DNA of 64,000 nucleotides, taken from Vibrio cidicii. Its GTDB lineage: Bacteria; Pseudomonadota; Gammaproteobacteria; Enterobacterales; Vibrionaceae. Below, one piece after another: positions 40,941-50,654 of the stretch. Positions within the stretch are counted from its first letter, which is position 1; every line of letters begins with the position of its first letter. The translations under genes were made by a program, and so were the position numbers. The stretch covers positions 434,001-498,000 of the forward strand of contig NZ_CP046803.1 in the NCBI RefSeq assembly GCF_009763805.1, written 5' to 3'. The notes under the pieces were generated by a model. The model was not told the origin of the DNA. It saw nothing but the letters and a program-made list of their open reading frames with translations, and did not search any database.

Positions 40941-41278
40941 CCCACAACTCCTGAGTACACTTAGATCCCACCATAACAATTTTCGCACACACAGCATACA
41001 TTTCACTAACTTTTCTCAAATGCAGTTTGCATACGCGCCATTTTTCTCACAATCAGCAGATAACCCGTCATTTGCTCAGCAAAATCACATCAATATTCTG
41101 ATGGCATGGTTCATGTTCGAGTAGCCACCGAGGCATTTATACTCGCTACACAATCCGCTCTTTTAAGCATATGTGACGCTAACGATAAAAATGTTAAAAA
41201 ATAGCTATCGACCATCTCGCCAATTTGCAAACGCTCTGATAACTTTACGCCACTTTAAAACTGGCTCAGATTGTTACT

Positions 41279-42443
41279 ATGCCGTCGCACTACCGAATTA
41301 AGAAAATCGTAGAAATTGGCGATACCCTGCATCGCAGTGGTTGTGCACCTTACAAAGTTGAAAAATATACCCAGCACTACGCACAAAAACATGGCGTGGA
41401 CGTAATGATACAGGCGACGCCGACGGCGATTAATTACCAGTTTACCGACGCCAACAATACGGTTGTGATGAAACGCCTCAAACCGGCCTCAATTAATTTG
41501 AGTTTGCTGGCAAACACCATCATCCGAATTAATCAACCTAGCAGTGAACCAGTCCCCGAACCTGTTGGCTATTCCAAATGGGTGATTGCCATGGCCAACA
41601 TGGGCATTCCGCCTGCGTATCTGATGTTGGTCGGCAGCACTTTAGAAGCCGTCGGCTTCGCCTTTTTACTTGGACTGATGATTTGGCTCTGCCAACAAGT
41701 TTTTCATTCACGCCGTGCTATTGCGGTGGAGTTCTTCTCTGCCTTGGTGACAGGCATTTTCGTCGCGTTTCTTGCCAACACAGGATTACCCATCCCCGTC
41801 TGGGCACTGTGTATTGCCGCGGTCATTTTGTTTGTACCGGGGCTTTCCATCGCCAACTCATTGGAATGTCTCGCCTTTAACGATCTGATTTCCGGTACCA
41901 GCCTCTTTGGTCAGAGCGTGTTGACGTTGATAAAACTCTTTGTGGGCATCGTTATGGGGCTCAATATCGGCGAAGCGATCTGGGGGCAAGCAACCTCCAT
42001 TTCATACACCAATCAGGTGCCGATCTGGATGCACATTTTCGGCTTGTTCTTGCTTTCCGTTTCATTAGGTATTTTGTTTAATGCCAGGCCCTTGGACATT
42101 GTTTCTCGGCTTGCCTGTGGCAATGCTTGGCATGTGGGGGCCGCTATATTTGGGCTTTGAGAGTGGCTGGGTGGTTGGCACTTGGATCACAACGGTACTG
42201 ATCACCTTGTACGGCACGTGGCTAGCTAAAAAAATGGAGCTGACGGGCTCAATATATATTGTGCAAGGCATCATCATTTTAGTTCCGGGAAGCCGCGTGT
42301 TAGTGAGCGCAGGTCAGTCGGTATTTGAGCAATCTATTTTGCCGATCCCCAGTATTGGACTTTCCGCTCTGTTCATGTTTTCGGCGATTGTCGCAGGCCA
42401 AATTACCGCGTACGCTATCTATTCACCGAAAATAGAGCATTAA
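41279..42443 (+). CDS. Threonine/serine exporter family protein (ThrE type), +1 frameshift
   Basis: About 387 residues after repair. The N-terminal DUF1212-type part (HRSGCAPYKVEKYTQHYAQKHG...) is followed by about ten hydrophobic segments and a C-terminal ThrE_2-like part (SRVLVSAGQSVFE...). This is the fused form of YjjP/YjjB-type proteins, inner-membrane exporters of small hydroxy amino acids or organic acids. The frame break lies between 42069 and 42081. Removing one base of TTT or AA there gives ILFMPGPWTLFLGL. Its stop overlaps that of the convergent arfA by two bases. Confidence 0.85.
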
Positions 42444-42697
42444 CGCAAAACTGGTATTAAACCATCTATAACGAAAGAGCCCGGTGCAAAATGGATTTTC
42501 TTCATCCCCTTTGCACCGGGCTCTTTGCCTCTGTGTTTCATTTTACGGCTGAAACTGCCTTTACCTTTTTTCGCTTTCACCACCCGAGTCTTAAACAACT
42601 GGCTGGTGACCAACGCCTTAAGCGCGTTATCTTGTATCACTCCTCTGCCCAACTCGTGTTCATGAGTGTCAGAGTGAGTCTTATTTTTGCATTTCAT
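42440..42697 (-). CDS. arfA: Alternative ribosome-rescue factor ArfA
   Basis: An 85-residue basic protein. The core GVIQDNALKALVTSQLF and KAKKGKGSFSRKMKHRGK match the conserved ArfA pattern (DNA-binding-like N-terminus and KKGKGSF/YxRKxKH). ArfA recruits release factor 2 to ribosomes stalled on non-stop mRNA. The 3' end contains a 17-bp hairpin, the known mark of this gene, so full-length translation gives an unstable form and the mRNA is cut or terminated short, making the active form. AGGAGG lies eight bases before the ATG. Confidence 0.9.
   Translation of the reverse strand: MKCKNKTHSDTHEHELGRGVIQDNALKALVTSQLFKTRVVKAKKGKGSFSRKMKHRGKEPGAKGMKKIHFAPGSFVIDGLIPVLR
42474..42526 (-). terminator. 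arfA internal hairpin (non-stop mRNA signal)
   Basis: A perfect 17-bp inverted repeat, AAAGAGCCCGGTGCAAA with its complement at 42510-42526 (loop 42491-42509), sits inside the 3' part of the arfA frame. Read on the minus strand it ends in TTTCGTTAT. In E. coli such a hairpin produces non-stop arfA mRNA by termination or RNase III cleavage, which makes ArfA sensitive to tmRNA activity. Confidence 0.85.
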
Positions 42698-42743
42698 TCC
42701 TTTTCCCTCCTGGGGTGTCTCATTTCAGCGACTATTTGAGATC

Positions 42744-43084
42744 AAAGCGCGTTGGCTGTCAATTCTTATATCAGTTGACAGATTATTTATATCTTGTCCA
42801 TCAGCAAAATTTATTTGACGCATCATTAATTTGTAAGATCGATTAATAGTCGAAAAGAAAATAGTGATTGGCGACAAATAATCTCAATTTACCGAGGTTT
42901 ATCCATTGACTCTTGCGTAAGTTGACCTAGACTTTGGGTCGAACAGAAAGGAAGTCTTTTGTTTTACACATTTCACCGAATTTTACAAAATTCCAGAACT
43001 GTGGGTTACAAATGTATTTTTTTCTTTATGCAATACCAGTCGTCAATTCGGCTAAATAAATTTTGATATAGATAGGATTTACAC
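42744..43084 (+). promoter_or_regulatory. Long leader of the cold-shock gene
   Basis: About 340 bases separate arfA from the cold-shock start codon with no ORF. A long structured 5' untranslated region is typical of cspA-family genes. ATAGGATTTACAC precedes the ATG. No specific cold box could be assigned with confidence. Confidence 0.45.
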
Positions 43085-43294
43085 ATGTCTAACACAGTAA
43101 CCGGCACCGTAAAATGGTTTAACGAAACTAAAGGCTTTGGTTTTATCAAGCAAGAAAACGGCCCGGACGTTTTTGCACACTTCTCTGCAATCAAAGGTGA
43201 TGGCTTTCGTTCACTCGCTGAAGGCCAAAAAGTGTCTTTCGTCATCTCTCAAGGCCAAAAAGGTCCTCAAGCAGAAGAAATCACAGTGCTTTAA
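43085..43294 (+). CDS. Cold-shock domain protein (CspA family)
   Basis: A 69-residue OB-fold protein that binds single-stranded RNA/DNA. The RNP1 motif GFGFI and RNP2-like motif VFAHF are present in the expected positions, and [11 protein letters not shown] starts the fold. An RNA-chaperone role is likely. A terminator follows. Confidence 0.96.
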   Translation: MSNTVTGTVKWFNETKGFGFIKQENGPDVFAHFSAIKGDGFRSLAEGQKVSFVISQGQKGPQAEEITVL

Positions 43295-43316
43295 TTAGAC
43301 TGGACATTTTTACGGT

Positions 43317-43342
43317 AGCCAGCCATAGTGCTGGCTATTTTT
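43317..43342 (+). terminator. Terminator after the cold-shock gene
   Basis: A 7-bp stem AGCCAGC/GCTGGCT with a 6-base loop is followed by ATTTTTATG. Confidence 0.85.
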
Positions 43343-43361
43343 ATGCTTGAAATTCAATCTT

Positions 43362-43902
43362 ATGGCACTCAAACCGACGATCTACAAGTTCCGTATCAAC
43401 CTAACCGATATGAATCGCGACTATTTTGATACGATTTCCATTACCACCGCACTGCACCCCTCTGAAAAACTTGAGCGCTTGGCGGCGCGCTTGCTTGCAT
43501 TCTGTTTACATGCCCAGCCCGACCTAGCCTTCACCAAAGGACTATCGAGTACGGAAGAGCCTGACATCTGGAAGAAAGAGTACGACGACTCCATCAGCGT
43601 TTGGATAGATGTCGGCGAAACCCGAAGCCGAGCGAATTAAAAAAGCCTCTCGGCAAGCCAAACAAGTCGCCGTTTACAGCTTCAATAGCAAAAGCGCCGT
43701 ATGGTGGGAAAAGAATAAGGGAAAATTTCAATCACTGCCTGTTAACGTTTATCAATTGGATGCGGCGGCGGTGGACGCTTTCGCCACTCAGATCGAACGA
43801 GGCACCACATTGTCGGTGATGATCTCCGGAAACTCAATTTTTGTCGATGGTGACCACTTCCACCAGCAAATCGACTGGCAAGGTTTACAAACCCATGAAT
43901 GA
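43362..43902 (+). CDS. yaeQ: YaeQ family protein, +1 frameshift
   Basis: About 179 residues after repair, the E. coli YaeQ length being 181. The conserved start MALKPTIYKF sets 43362. The frame breaks after WIDVGE. Removing one A from GAAAC at 43617-43621 gives GEPEAERIKKASRQAK, matching the family motif. YaeQ has a PD-(D/E)XK nuclease-like fold. Its role is uncertain. It overlaps the next gene by eight bases (ATGAATGA), so the pair is an operon. Confidence 0.88.
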
Positions 43903-44431
43903 ACTTGAGCAACAGCTAAGTGACATCGGTGTCCATACACTTGAATTTGTAGAAAACCACCCACAAGCTCTCACCCGCTTTTGCACTGGGCAAAACGATT
44001 TATATCTGCGAGTGGTTGAAAATAAGCCGCAAACACCCAAGCAGTTGCTCCTACTCGGCTTGTTGACCAAAGCCCACAGTGAAACACTCGCCGATTTCAT
44101 GCAACATGCGAAAAGTCGCCAAGCGATGCATTCAGTGTTCGAGAGTGAACTGGGAGAAGAGTTCGCCGAACGTTTTAACGACGTTACGCTACAAGATCTC
44201 AGCTTGGTGACAACCTTATGGTTATTTGTGCAAGGTCGCCTCAACATGGATTTTAGTTTAGCGAATGATCACGGCCACGAAACCGCACAGCACCTCAGCC
44301 CGTTTCTAAAAATGCAACCTGATGCCATTCGCAGCGAGTTTATGCAAAGTTTTTATCAAGGCAAAGTGCTTTACCAACGCGACAATCCGCCAAGGGGTTT
44401 CTGGCAACGAATACGCAATCTATTTGCTTGA
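43895..44431 (+). CDS. Hypothetical protein downstream of yaeQ
   Basis: A 178-residue protein, probably cytoplasmic and mostly helical, not recognised. ATG 43895 is chosen because it overlaps the yaeQ stop as ATGAATGA. No membrane helix, signal peptide or known motif was seen. Confidence 0.75.
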   Translation: MNELEQQLSDIGVHTLEFVENHPQALTRFCTGQNDLYLRVVENKPQTPKQLLLLGLLTKAHSETLADFMQHAKSRQAMHSVFESELGEEFAERFNDVTLQDLSLVTTLWLFVQGRLNMDFSLANDHGHETAQHLSPFLKMQPDAIRSEFMQSFYQGKVLYQRDNPPRGFWQRIRNLFA

Positions 44432-44504
44432 TAAATTTCATGGTTTTGTAACAAGCGCAACGCTGGTACACTCCGACGCGATTTATTAAACGTGGAGATC
44501 CGCT

Positions 44505-44864
44505 ATGCGCTTTATTCGTTGGTTTTTAGGCAAATTGATCCTACTGGCAAATGCCATTTTTGCTCCCAAAGGCATACAACGTAGCCCAGAAGCACAAGCT
44601 TTGGTCGATGCAAAAGCCAAAAACCTATCGCTGTATCAATTTGAGGCGTGTCCGTTTTGCGTGAAAGTGCGCAGAGCAATGAAAAGGCAATCGGTTCACT
44701 TTGAACTGCGCGACGCGAAAAACAACGCGGAACATCGACAAGCCTTGCAGCAAGGTGGTGGAAAAATCAAAGTTCCCTGTTTACGCATTGAAGAAGATGG
44801 TCAGACTCGCTGGTTGTACGAATCCTCAGATATTGTTGCCTATCTTGAAAAAGAATTTGCCTAA
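44505..44864 (+). CDS. Glutaredoxin-like protein with membrane helix
   Basis: A 119-residue protein. Residues ~1-20 form a hydrophobic membrane-anchor helix. The glutaredoxin domain follows with the dithiol active site CPFC (Cys49, Cys52), the KVPCLRIEEDG cis-Pro region and the glutathione-binding LYESSDIVAYL. A membrane-bound thiol reductase is likely, with its active site on the cytoplasmic side by the positive-inside rule. GTGGAG lies before ATG. Confidence 0.88.
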   Translation: MRFIRWFLGKLILLANAIFAPKGIQRSPEAQALVDAKAKNLSLYQFEACPFCVKVRRAMKRQSVHFELRDAKNNAEHRQALQQGGGKIKVPCLRIEEDGQTRWLYESSDIVAYLEKEFA

Positions 44865-44920
44865 AAACAGTACAGAGGCACTGGTGGGTGCCTTTGTACT
44901 TGAATGCTGCTGTTTTCTGA

Positions 44921-45524
44921 TTAACGGGTGAAAATTAACGTCAACTCAACCCTACGATTGCATTTGCGTCCGTTAATAGAGCGGTTCGAAACAGGCAGGC
45001 AGATACTCACCGTAACCACGCGTGTACACCCTACGTTCAGGCACTTGCGACATCAACAGTTGCTTTTTCACTTCTTCAGCACGCCGCTCTGAAAGCGAGT
45101 TATTAAAACCACTTGTCCCTGTACTGTCAGCGTGACCATCAATCACGATGTCAATATCTTCACGAGAAGAGAGATAATCTCCGAGCAAACCAATCCACCT
45201 AGTCGAATCGGCAGACACTTCGGCTGAAGCCGTTTTAAAGTGAATGATTTCGGTCAAATGAATCATCATGTGATTCCCAGGCAACAATTGATATTCGATC
45301 CGATTACGTTGCAAAAACGCTTGCAGCGATTCCCTAGCCTCGCTTCTTTTCTGTGTCACGTCACGGGTGACTGGTTGTTCTGGTTGTGTTATGACTTCCC
45401 CGCCCCAATCAGGATAAATCAAAGCTTCCTCATTTTTGGGCGCCGTATCGAGCATATTTGGAGGCGCAATCAGGCTACTGCACCCAGACAGTAAAATGCA
45501 CAAAAGCGATAGACTCGTTCTCAT
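44921..45524 (-). CDS. OmpA-like peptidoglycan-binding lipoprotein, +1 frameshift at the C-terminus
   Basis: About 200 residues after repair. The lipobox LLSGC is followed by a short linker and an OmpA C-terminal domain (IDIVIDGHADSTGTSGFNNSLSERRAEEVKKQL). In the given sequence it stops early as GYGEYLPACFEPLY at 44973. Removing one base from GAAAC at 44988-44992 continues it to NRSINGRKCNRRVEL, the normal family ending. It anchors the outer membrane to peptidoglycan. ATG 45524 is chosen over 45530. Confidence 0.85.
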
Positions 45525-45801
45525 CGACACCCCAAACGCATAAATGGTTATTTCTCAATATCATATCGACCCAATTTGAAAATCTTTAGCAAATTGTGTC
45601 CGTTTCTGCAAAATAGCGTGCTCACATGCGGTTCAGCGCTTGAACCAGGTCATATCGTGCAGAGTGTTGCGAGTTGCTTAGCCACTGTGGCTCACCGCTT
45701 TAAAGAATAGCTTATTGTTTCAAATTGCGATTTATGCCAAACATTCGGTTTTCCTATAAGTGGTTAGTGGGTAAAATCGCTACTCTTTTTCTCTTGTTGT
45801 C

Positions 45802-46434
45802 ATGACTATGTATAAACGATTCGTTTCACTGCTGATGGCCACAGCCGCCATCTTCACTCTTGTTGCCTGTAGCGACACCACACAGCCCAAAGAAGGCGCG
45901 CAATATAAAACTTTGCCCACCTCTCTTGAGGCTTTTGATCTGCCTGCGGTTACCGAAGTTTTTTCCCTGACTTGTGGCCACTGCCGAACCATGGAAGAGG
46001 TGATTCCTCAACTGGAAGAGCAGACCAAGCAAAAATTTGGCAAGATGCACGTTACGTTTAATGACAGCGCACAAATCAGCGCATTTATTTTTTATACCGC
46101 AGTGATGCAGCTAAAACAGACGCCAGATCACGCCTTCATGCAAGAGCTGTTTGCGGCTGTACAAATGGGCCCTGATGTGGCGGGCATAGAGAAACAACAA
46201 GCGCTTGAAAAAGCGTTTGAGAAACGTCACCTCATCAGCCCATATCAGTTGGAAAAAGAGCAGCAGCAAGCGATGTTTGCCTTGTTTCAGCAAGCGGATG
46301 CGGCATCTCAAGCAGCACAAATTAACGCGGTACCCACTTTTATCGTTAAAGGCAAATATCAAGTCTTGACTGGTGGTCATAAAAGTACAGATGAGATCGC
46401 CCAAACCATCACTTATCTACTTAATCAACCTTAA
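45802..46434 (+). CDS. DsbA-like thiol:disulfide lipoprotein
   Basis: A 210-residue protein with lipobox LVAC (Cys23) and a thioredoxin-fold domain with redox motif CGHC (Cys58, Cys61) plus a DsbA-type helical insertion. NAVPTFIVKGKY supplies the cis-Pro. It probably catalyses disulfide exchange in the periplasm. The FKBP gene follows within 20 bases, forming a periplasmic folding pair. Confidence 0.9.
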   Translation: MTMYKRFVSLLMATAAIFTLVACSDTTQPKEGAQYKTLPTSLEAFDLPAVTEVFSLTCGHCRTMEEVIPQLEEQTKQKFGKMHVTFNDSAQISAFIFYTAVMQLKQTPDHAFMQELFAAVQMGPDVAGIEKQQALEKAFEKRHLISPYQLEKEQQQAMFALFQQADAASQAAQINAVPTFIVKGKYQVLTGGHKSTDEIAQTITYLLNQP

Positions 46435-46451
46435 CTTTGCAGAGGTCATTT

Positions 46452-46925
46452 GTGTCTAAATTCGTTTTCCCTATTATTATTTTTCTGCTCGCGGCTTTTT
46501 TTATCTACCGTACTTGGACAAGCCACAAAGCGTCTGAGGCCAACTTTGCTATCGGCCAAGCCTTTCTAGAAGAAAACGGCAAAAAGGAAGGGGTAATCAC
46601 CACAGAGAGCGGCTTGCAGTATCAGGTGCTGGAAAAAGGCCATGGTGATAAACACCCAAGCGCATCAAGCAGAGTGAAAGTCCATTATCATGGCACTTTA
46701 ATTGATGGCAGCGTGTTTGACAGCTCCGTTCAGCGCGGTGAGCCCATTAGCTTTGGCCTGAATCAAGTGATTAAAGGCTGGCAAGAGGGCCTGCAATATA
46801 TGGTTGAAGGTGAGAAAGTAAGGCTGTTTATCCCAAGCTCACTCGGCTATGGCAAAAGCGGTTCTGGCCCGATCCCACCAGCTAGCGTACTTATTTTTGA
46901 CGTCGAACTGATTGAAATTCAGTAA
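46452..46925 (+). CDS. FKBP-type peptidyl-prolyl isomerase, membrane-anchored
   Basis: A 157-residue protein. The GTG start at 46452 is supported by AGAGG six bases upstream. One N-terminal membrane helix (FVFPIIIFLLAAFFIYRTW) is followed by a periplasmic FKBP domain with the VKVHYHGTLIDGSVFDSS and GLQYMVEGEKVRLFIPSSLGYG blocks. It speeds prolyl isomerisation in envelope proteins and is co-transcribed with the DsbA-like gene. Confidence 0.92.
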   Translation: MSKFVFPIIIFLLAAFFIYRTWTSHKASEANFAIGQAFLEENGKKEGVITTESGLQYQVLEKGHGDKHPSASSRVKVHYHGTLIDGSVFDSSVQRGEPISFGLNQVIKGWQEGLQYMVEGEKVRLFIPSSLGYGKSGSGPIPPASVLIFDVELIEIQ

Positions 46926-46933
46926 AACTTCGA

Positions 46934-46961
46934 CCAAGTGCCGCTCATTGGTGGCACTTGG
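46934..46961. terminator. Hairpin between convergent FKBP and HAD genes
   Basis: A 9-bp stem CCAAGTGCC/GGCACTTGG has a 10-base loop without a long T-run, between converging genes. Confidence 0.5.
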
Positions 46962-46981
46962 TACTCGCAACGTGTACATCT

Positions 46982-47611
46982 CTAACGATCAATTAGTGGT
47001 GCGGCCACCGGATAGAATACCAACGCCTCACCTTCAACCATAAAGCAGTCCATACCCGCTGCATGTGCTGCCTGCAATCCAAGTTTGGTATCTTCAAACA
47101 CGGCACACTGTTGCGCACTAAGTCCTAAAAGCTCTGCGGCGCGCAAGAAAGTTTCCGGTTCTGGTTTGTGTCGCGTGACATCACTCGCAGTCACCACCAC
47201 ATCAAAACAGCTGCGCAGCCCACTGTTTTTTAACAGACGTTCGGCGCTCTGGCGCTGGCTGCCCGTCCCAACCGCCAGTTTTTTCTTGCCGAGGAAAGCT
47301 TGTACCACACGATGAGTGACATCAATGATATCGCCATAATTTTTCAGTGAGACAAAAGCATCCATCTTAAACGCAGACACTTCACTGGGAATAAGTTGCA
47401 GGCCAAAGCGGCGGTTGAGTTCGCTGGCGATTTTAAAGCTCGGCATACCACCCAGCCCATGCAGCCACTCCCTCTCAAAAGGAAAGTCAAAAAATTCAGC
47501 CGTTTGCCGCCAAGCTTCTAAATGTGCGGGCATGGTATCGATCAGGGTTCCGTCCATATCGAAGATCAAACCTTCATAGCGTGAATAGTCATTTTTGTTC
47601 ATAGCTTTCAT
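46982..47611 (-). CDS. HAD family phosphatase (YqaB-like)
   Basis: A 209-residue haloacid-dehalogenase phosphatase. Motif I FDMDGTLIDT (nucleophile Asp and acid Asp), motif II VGTGSQR and motif IV EDTKLGLQAAHAAG are present, with a cap domain at ~25-90. It resembles beta-phosphoglucomutase/YqaB fructose-1-phosphatases acting on sugar phosphates. ATG 47611 or 47602 could start it. It is divergent from arfB with about 57 bases between. Confidence 0.88.
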   Translation of the reverse strand: MKAMNKNDYSRYEGLIFDMDGTLIDTMPAHLEAWRQTAEFFDFPFEREWLHGLGGMPSFKIASELNRRFGLQLIPSEVSAFKMDAFVSLKNYGDIIDVTHRVVQAFLGKKKLAVGTGSQRQSAERLLKNSGLRSCFDVVVTASDVTRHKPEPETFLRAAELLGLSAQQCAVFEDTKLGLQAAHAAGMDCFMVEGEALVFYPVAAPLIDR

Positions 47612-47668
47612 TTTCTAGTATATTAAGTGTCAGTTTGCTCATTAAGGGCTAGTATTAAGGAGTCAAGG

Positions 47669-48088
47669 TTGCAGGAGTTAAAAATCTCTCACTCGGTTGT
47701 TCTTGCCAGCCACGAATGGGAAATAATACCTATTCGGGCACAAGGTTGCGGTGGGCAGAACGTGAATAAGGTATCGAGTGCGGTTCATTTGCGTTTCGAT
47801 ATTAAACAATCGACCCTACCAGATTTCCATAAGCAATGCTTATTAAATCTCGGAGACAGTCGCATCAATAAAGAGGGCGTTCTGGTGTTAAAAGCTCAGC
47901 AACACCGCAGTTTTGAAAAGAATCGGCTTGATGCTGTGGAGCGCTTGGCACAAATCATTCGCAATGCGATAAAAAAAGATAAGAAAAGAGTGGCAACAAA
48001 ACCAACCAAAGGGTCGGTTAAAAGGCGACTTGAACAAAAAACACACCAAGGAGCCAAAAAAGGCCTAAGAGGAAAAATTACCTTTTAA
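47669..48088 (+). CDS. arfB: Peptidyl-tRNA hydrolase ArfB (YaeJ-type)
   Basis: About 139 residues from the TTG at 47669, which has AAGGAG six bases upstream. The longer GTG start at 47627 has no ribosome site. It has the catalytic GGQ motif in RAQGCGGQNVNKVSSAVHLR, and a basic C-terminal tail (RRLEQKTHQGAKKGLRGK) that in ArfB enters the empty mRNA channel. It hydrolyses peptidyl-tRNA on stalled ribosomes without release factors. It lies about 5 kb from arfA, so two back-ups to tmRNA are close together here. Confidence 0.88.
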   Translation: MQELKISHSVVLASHEWEIIPIRAQGCGGQNVNKVSSAVHLRFDIKQSTLPDFHKQCLLNLGDSRINKEGVLVLKAQQHRSFEKNRLDAVERLAQIIRNAIKKDKKRVATKPTKGSVKRRLEQKTHQGAKKGLRGKITF

Positions 48089-48222
48089 ACAATTAGTTAC
48101 AACTCAGTAGTGAAATGCGAGCTAGGTAGGGTTATAAGATTTTATAATTTTATTGCCATTCGTTATAAACGTATAATTAGTACGAATGACTATAAAACTG
48201 CTTACATATCTAAGGATACCGT

Positions 48223-49992
48223 ATGACTATCAAGCAGAAGCTCTACTCTTTGGGGGTTGTTGCTATTGTGGGGATTGTTGCCCTACTGTTTTCAACCTCT
48301 CACTTTGTTTCTAAATCGGAACAACTTCAGCAAGCCATCAAGCTCGTCGCGGATTTGGAAATTCGACTGCTTAACCTTCGTCGTAACGAAAAGGATTTTT
48401 TACTTCGCAGTGACGTTAAATACTTGTCTACTTTTGATAAAAACGTTGATATTTTTCTTTCAACGGAAAAACAGCTCGCCGCCATTCTCACTAGCAACCA
48501 ATTGCCATCAAGCACTCAGTTGCGACAAGATTTACTCACCTACCAAAAAGGCTTTCAAACCTTGGTCGCCGCGTATCAAACTCTGGGGTTGAACGAGCAG
48601 CAAGGATTATTAGGCAATTATCTGCAAGAGCTCAAGCGAGCAAAAGACGCATCTAGCGCAGAACAAGTTTTACGCTTGATGGAGTTCAATCAAAATGTAT
48701 TGCAAGGTGAAGTGAAAAAAGAACTCCTCAGCGGCATAGAAAGCAGCACCCTGCTTAGCCGCGCCACGCAAGTGGCCAATCAGCATGTTGCTATTGGCGT
48801 ACAGTACAACAAGGGGCTGTTAGGGGAAGTGCGTAATCTCTCCCACACTGTAGAAGAGCAGTTCAAAACATTTGCCAATGCTCTCAACGAAGCGTACAAC
48901 GAGCAAACCCAGCAAATGGACCTTATTAAGCAATCTGTCACCGCTCTCGTCCTCTTACTTCTAGTGGGGATTATTTGGCAGATTTCCCGCTCAATCAATC
49001 ATCAAGTTCAAGTGCTGTCTGATACGATTCACCGAATCTGTGAAACCAACAACGTAGGTTTACGCTGCCAGATGAAAGGCAATGACGAATTGGTTGAAAT
49101 CGGCAATTATTTCAATACCTTGCTAGAGAAAATTGAGCAGCTCATTTTTCACTCTCAGGAGAAATCGACCCAGCTCACTTCCAGCACCAACAGTATGCAC
49201 GATGAACTGGAGGGCGTGATTGAGCAGTTCCATGTTCAGGCGGATCACACCTCCACCATGACCATCTCTGTTCAGGAAATGGTGTCCACCATCAGCGAGA
49301 TCTCGGAAAGCACTTCTGTGGCGGTTGAAGGGGTGCAACAAGCAGCGAAAAACGCCGAAGCTGGGCGTAACGTGGTGGTATCGACAGTGAAGAACGTCGA
49401 TCAACTGACCAGCATTTTAGCCAATAGCCAAACATCTATTCACTCCCTCAACGACCACGTGGACAAAATCGGCGGCGCAGTGGTCATCATCCAAGGGATC
49501 GCAGAGCAGACCAATCTACTGGCCCTTAACGCAGCGATTGAAGCAGCGCGTGCAGGTGAGCAAGGCCGAGGCTTTGCCGTGGTTGCCGATGAGGTTCGCG
49601 CCCTCGCCAGCCGCACTCACCAGTCAACCGAAGAGATCACCAAAGTGGTGGCGGCCATTCAGTCGCAAATGGCGAAGGTTGTCAGTGATATTGAGCAGTG
49701 CAATCAGCAAGGCCAAGAGACGTTACATGCCTCTGAGCAGTTAGATGCCAGTTTGGCGCGCATTATTACCGACATGTCGAATATTCAAGCGAACTCAGAA
49801 CGTATCGCTTCAGCCATTGAAGAACAGGGTATTGTGATGGGACAAGTGAGCGATTCGATTGCCGAGCTCAACACCATTTCTGAAAACAACATGCACTCAG
49901 CCCAAGAGTGTTTGGCAGAGGTGAACACGGTCTCTTCTCAAGCCAAGGACATGGATAAAGCGGTTGCGCAGTTTAAGACGCGCAATCGCTGA
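48223..49992 (+). CDS. Methyl-accepting chemotaxis protein
   Basis: A 589-residue chemoreceptor with two membrane helices (~10-30 and ~240-258), a periplasmic helical-bundle ligand domain (~35-235), HAMP and a signalling tip [36 protein letters not shown]. It is transcribed alone. The ligand is unknown. Confidence 0.94.
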   Translation: MTIKQKLYSLGVVAIVGIVALLFSTSHFVSKSEQLQQAIKLVADLEIRLLNLRRNEKDFLLRSDVKYLSTFDKNVDIFLSTEKQLAAILTSNQLPSSTQLRQDLLTYQKGFQTLVAAYQTLGLNEQQGLLGNYLQELKRAKDASSAEQVLRLMEFNQNVLQGEVKKELLSGIESSTLLSRATQVANQHVAIGVQYNKGLLGEVRNLSHTVEEQFKTFANALNEAYNEQTQQMDLIKQSVTALVLLLLVGIIWQISRSINHQVQVLSDTIHRICETNNVGLRCQMKGNDELVEIGNYFNTLLEKIEQLIFHSQEKSTQLTSSTNSMHDELEGVIEQFHVQADHTSTMTISVQEMVSTISEISESTSVAVEGVQQAAKNAEAGRNVVVSTVKNVDQLTSILANSQTSIHSLNDHVDKIGGAVVIIQGIAEQTNLLALNAAIEAARAGEQGRGFAVVADEVRALASRTHQSTEEITKVVAAIQSQMAKVVSDIEQCNQQGQETLHASEQLDASLARIITDMSNIQANSERIASAIEEQGIVMGQVSDSIAELNTISENNMHSAQECLAEVNTVSSQAKDMDKAVAQFKTRNR

Positions 49993-50123
49993 GAAGAAAA
50001 ACGCACGGTTTGCAGTAAGAGCGCAATGGTCCAAGGTGCTACTTTAAATAACGCAACGACTATTTTTTTAAAGAAAATGCGTTATCATGCAAGCAATTAC
50101 AGCCTTCGGTAGAGAGGACAAAG

Positions 50124-50582
50124 ATGATATCTAAATGGGCTAAGCGTTTTTATCAAATGGCAGAACTGGTGGCGTCTTGGAGTAAAGATCCCTCCACGCA
50201 GGTCGGCGCGGTGATTACCAAACAAAATCGTATTGTCTCAGTGGGTTTTAATGGTTATCCACATGGTGTTTCCGACAGCGTCGACACTGATGAACGAGAG
50301 CTGAAATATCTCAAAACCTTACACGCCGAAGAGAACGCTATTTTGTTTTCGAAACGAGATCTCGATGGTTGTGATATTTGGGTGACGCATTTTCCTTGCC
50401 CAAACTGTGCGGCGAAAATCATCCAAACAGGGATTGCGCGAGTACATTGCCCTGAGCAATCCGCCGATTTTCTCTCTCGCTGGGGAGATAAGATCCAAGT
50501 CAGCCAAGATATGTTTAATCAAGCGGGGGTTGAAGTGGACTGGTTACCGCTGGCCGACCTAAACAGCGATGACGTTCGCTAA
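50124..50582 (+). CDS. Deoxycytidylate deaminase family protein
   Basis: A 152-residue zinc cytidine/dCMP deaminase. His67, Cys92 and Cys95 are the zinc ligands (LHAEE and PCPNC), and Glu69 is the catalytic residue. It probably converts dCMP to dUMP for dTMP synthesis. AGAGGACAAAG precedes ATG. Confidence 0.92.
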   Translation: MISKWAKRFYQMAELVASWSKDPSTQVGAVITKQNRIVSVGFNGYPHGVSDSVDTDERELKYLKTLHAEENAILFSKRDLDGCDIWVTHFPCPNCAAKIIQTGIARVHCPEQSADFLSRWGDKIQVSQDMFNQAGVEVDWLPLADLNSDDVR

Positions 50583-50610
50583 TCTCTTGTTACCTGCCAA
50601 AACAAAAACA

Positions 50611-50636
50611 TCGGCCCGGTGATATTACCGGGCCGA
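50611..50636. terminator. Bidirectional terminator between dCMP deaminase and pepT
   Basis: A perfect 10-bp stem TCGGCCCGGT/ACCGGGCCGA has a 6-base loop. The flanks are T-rich on the minus strand. Confidence 0.85.
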
Positions 50637-50654
50637 CTGTTTGGAACACAACGA

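Noticed and set aside
42698..43084. Riboswitch-like leader before the cold-shock gene
   Set aside because: A long leader is expected for cspA-type genes, and no known riboswitch motif was recognised.
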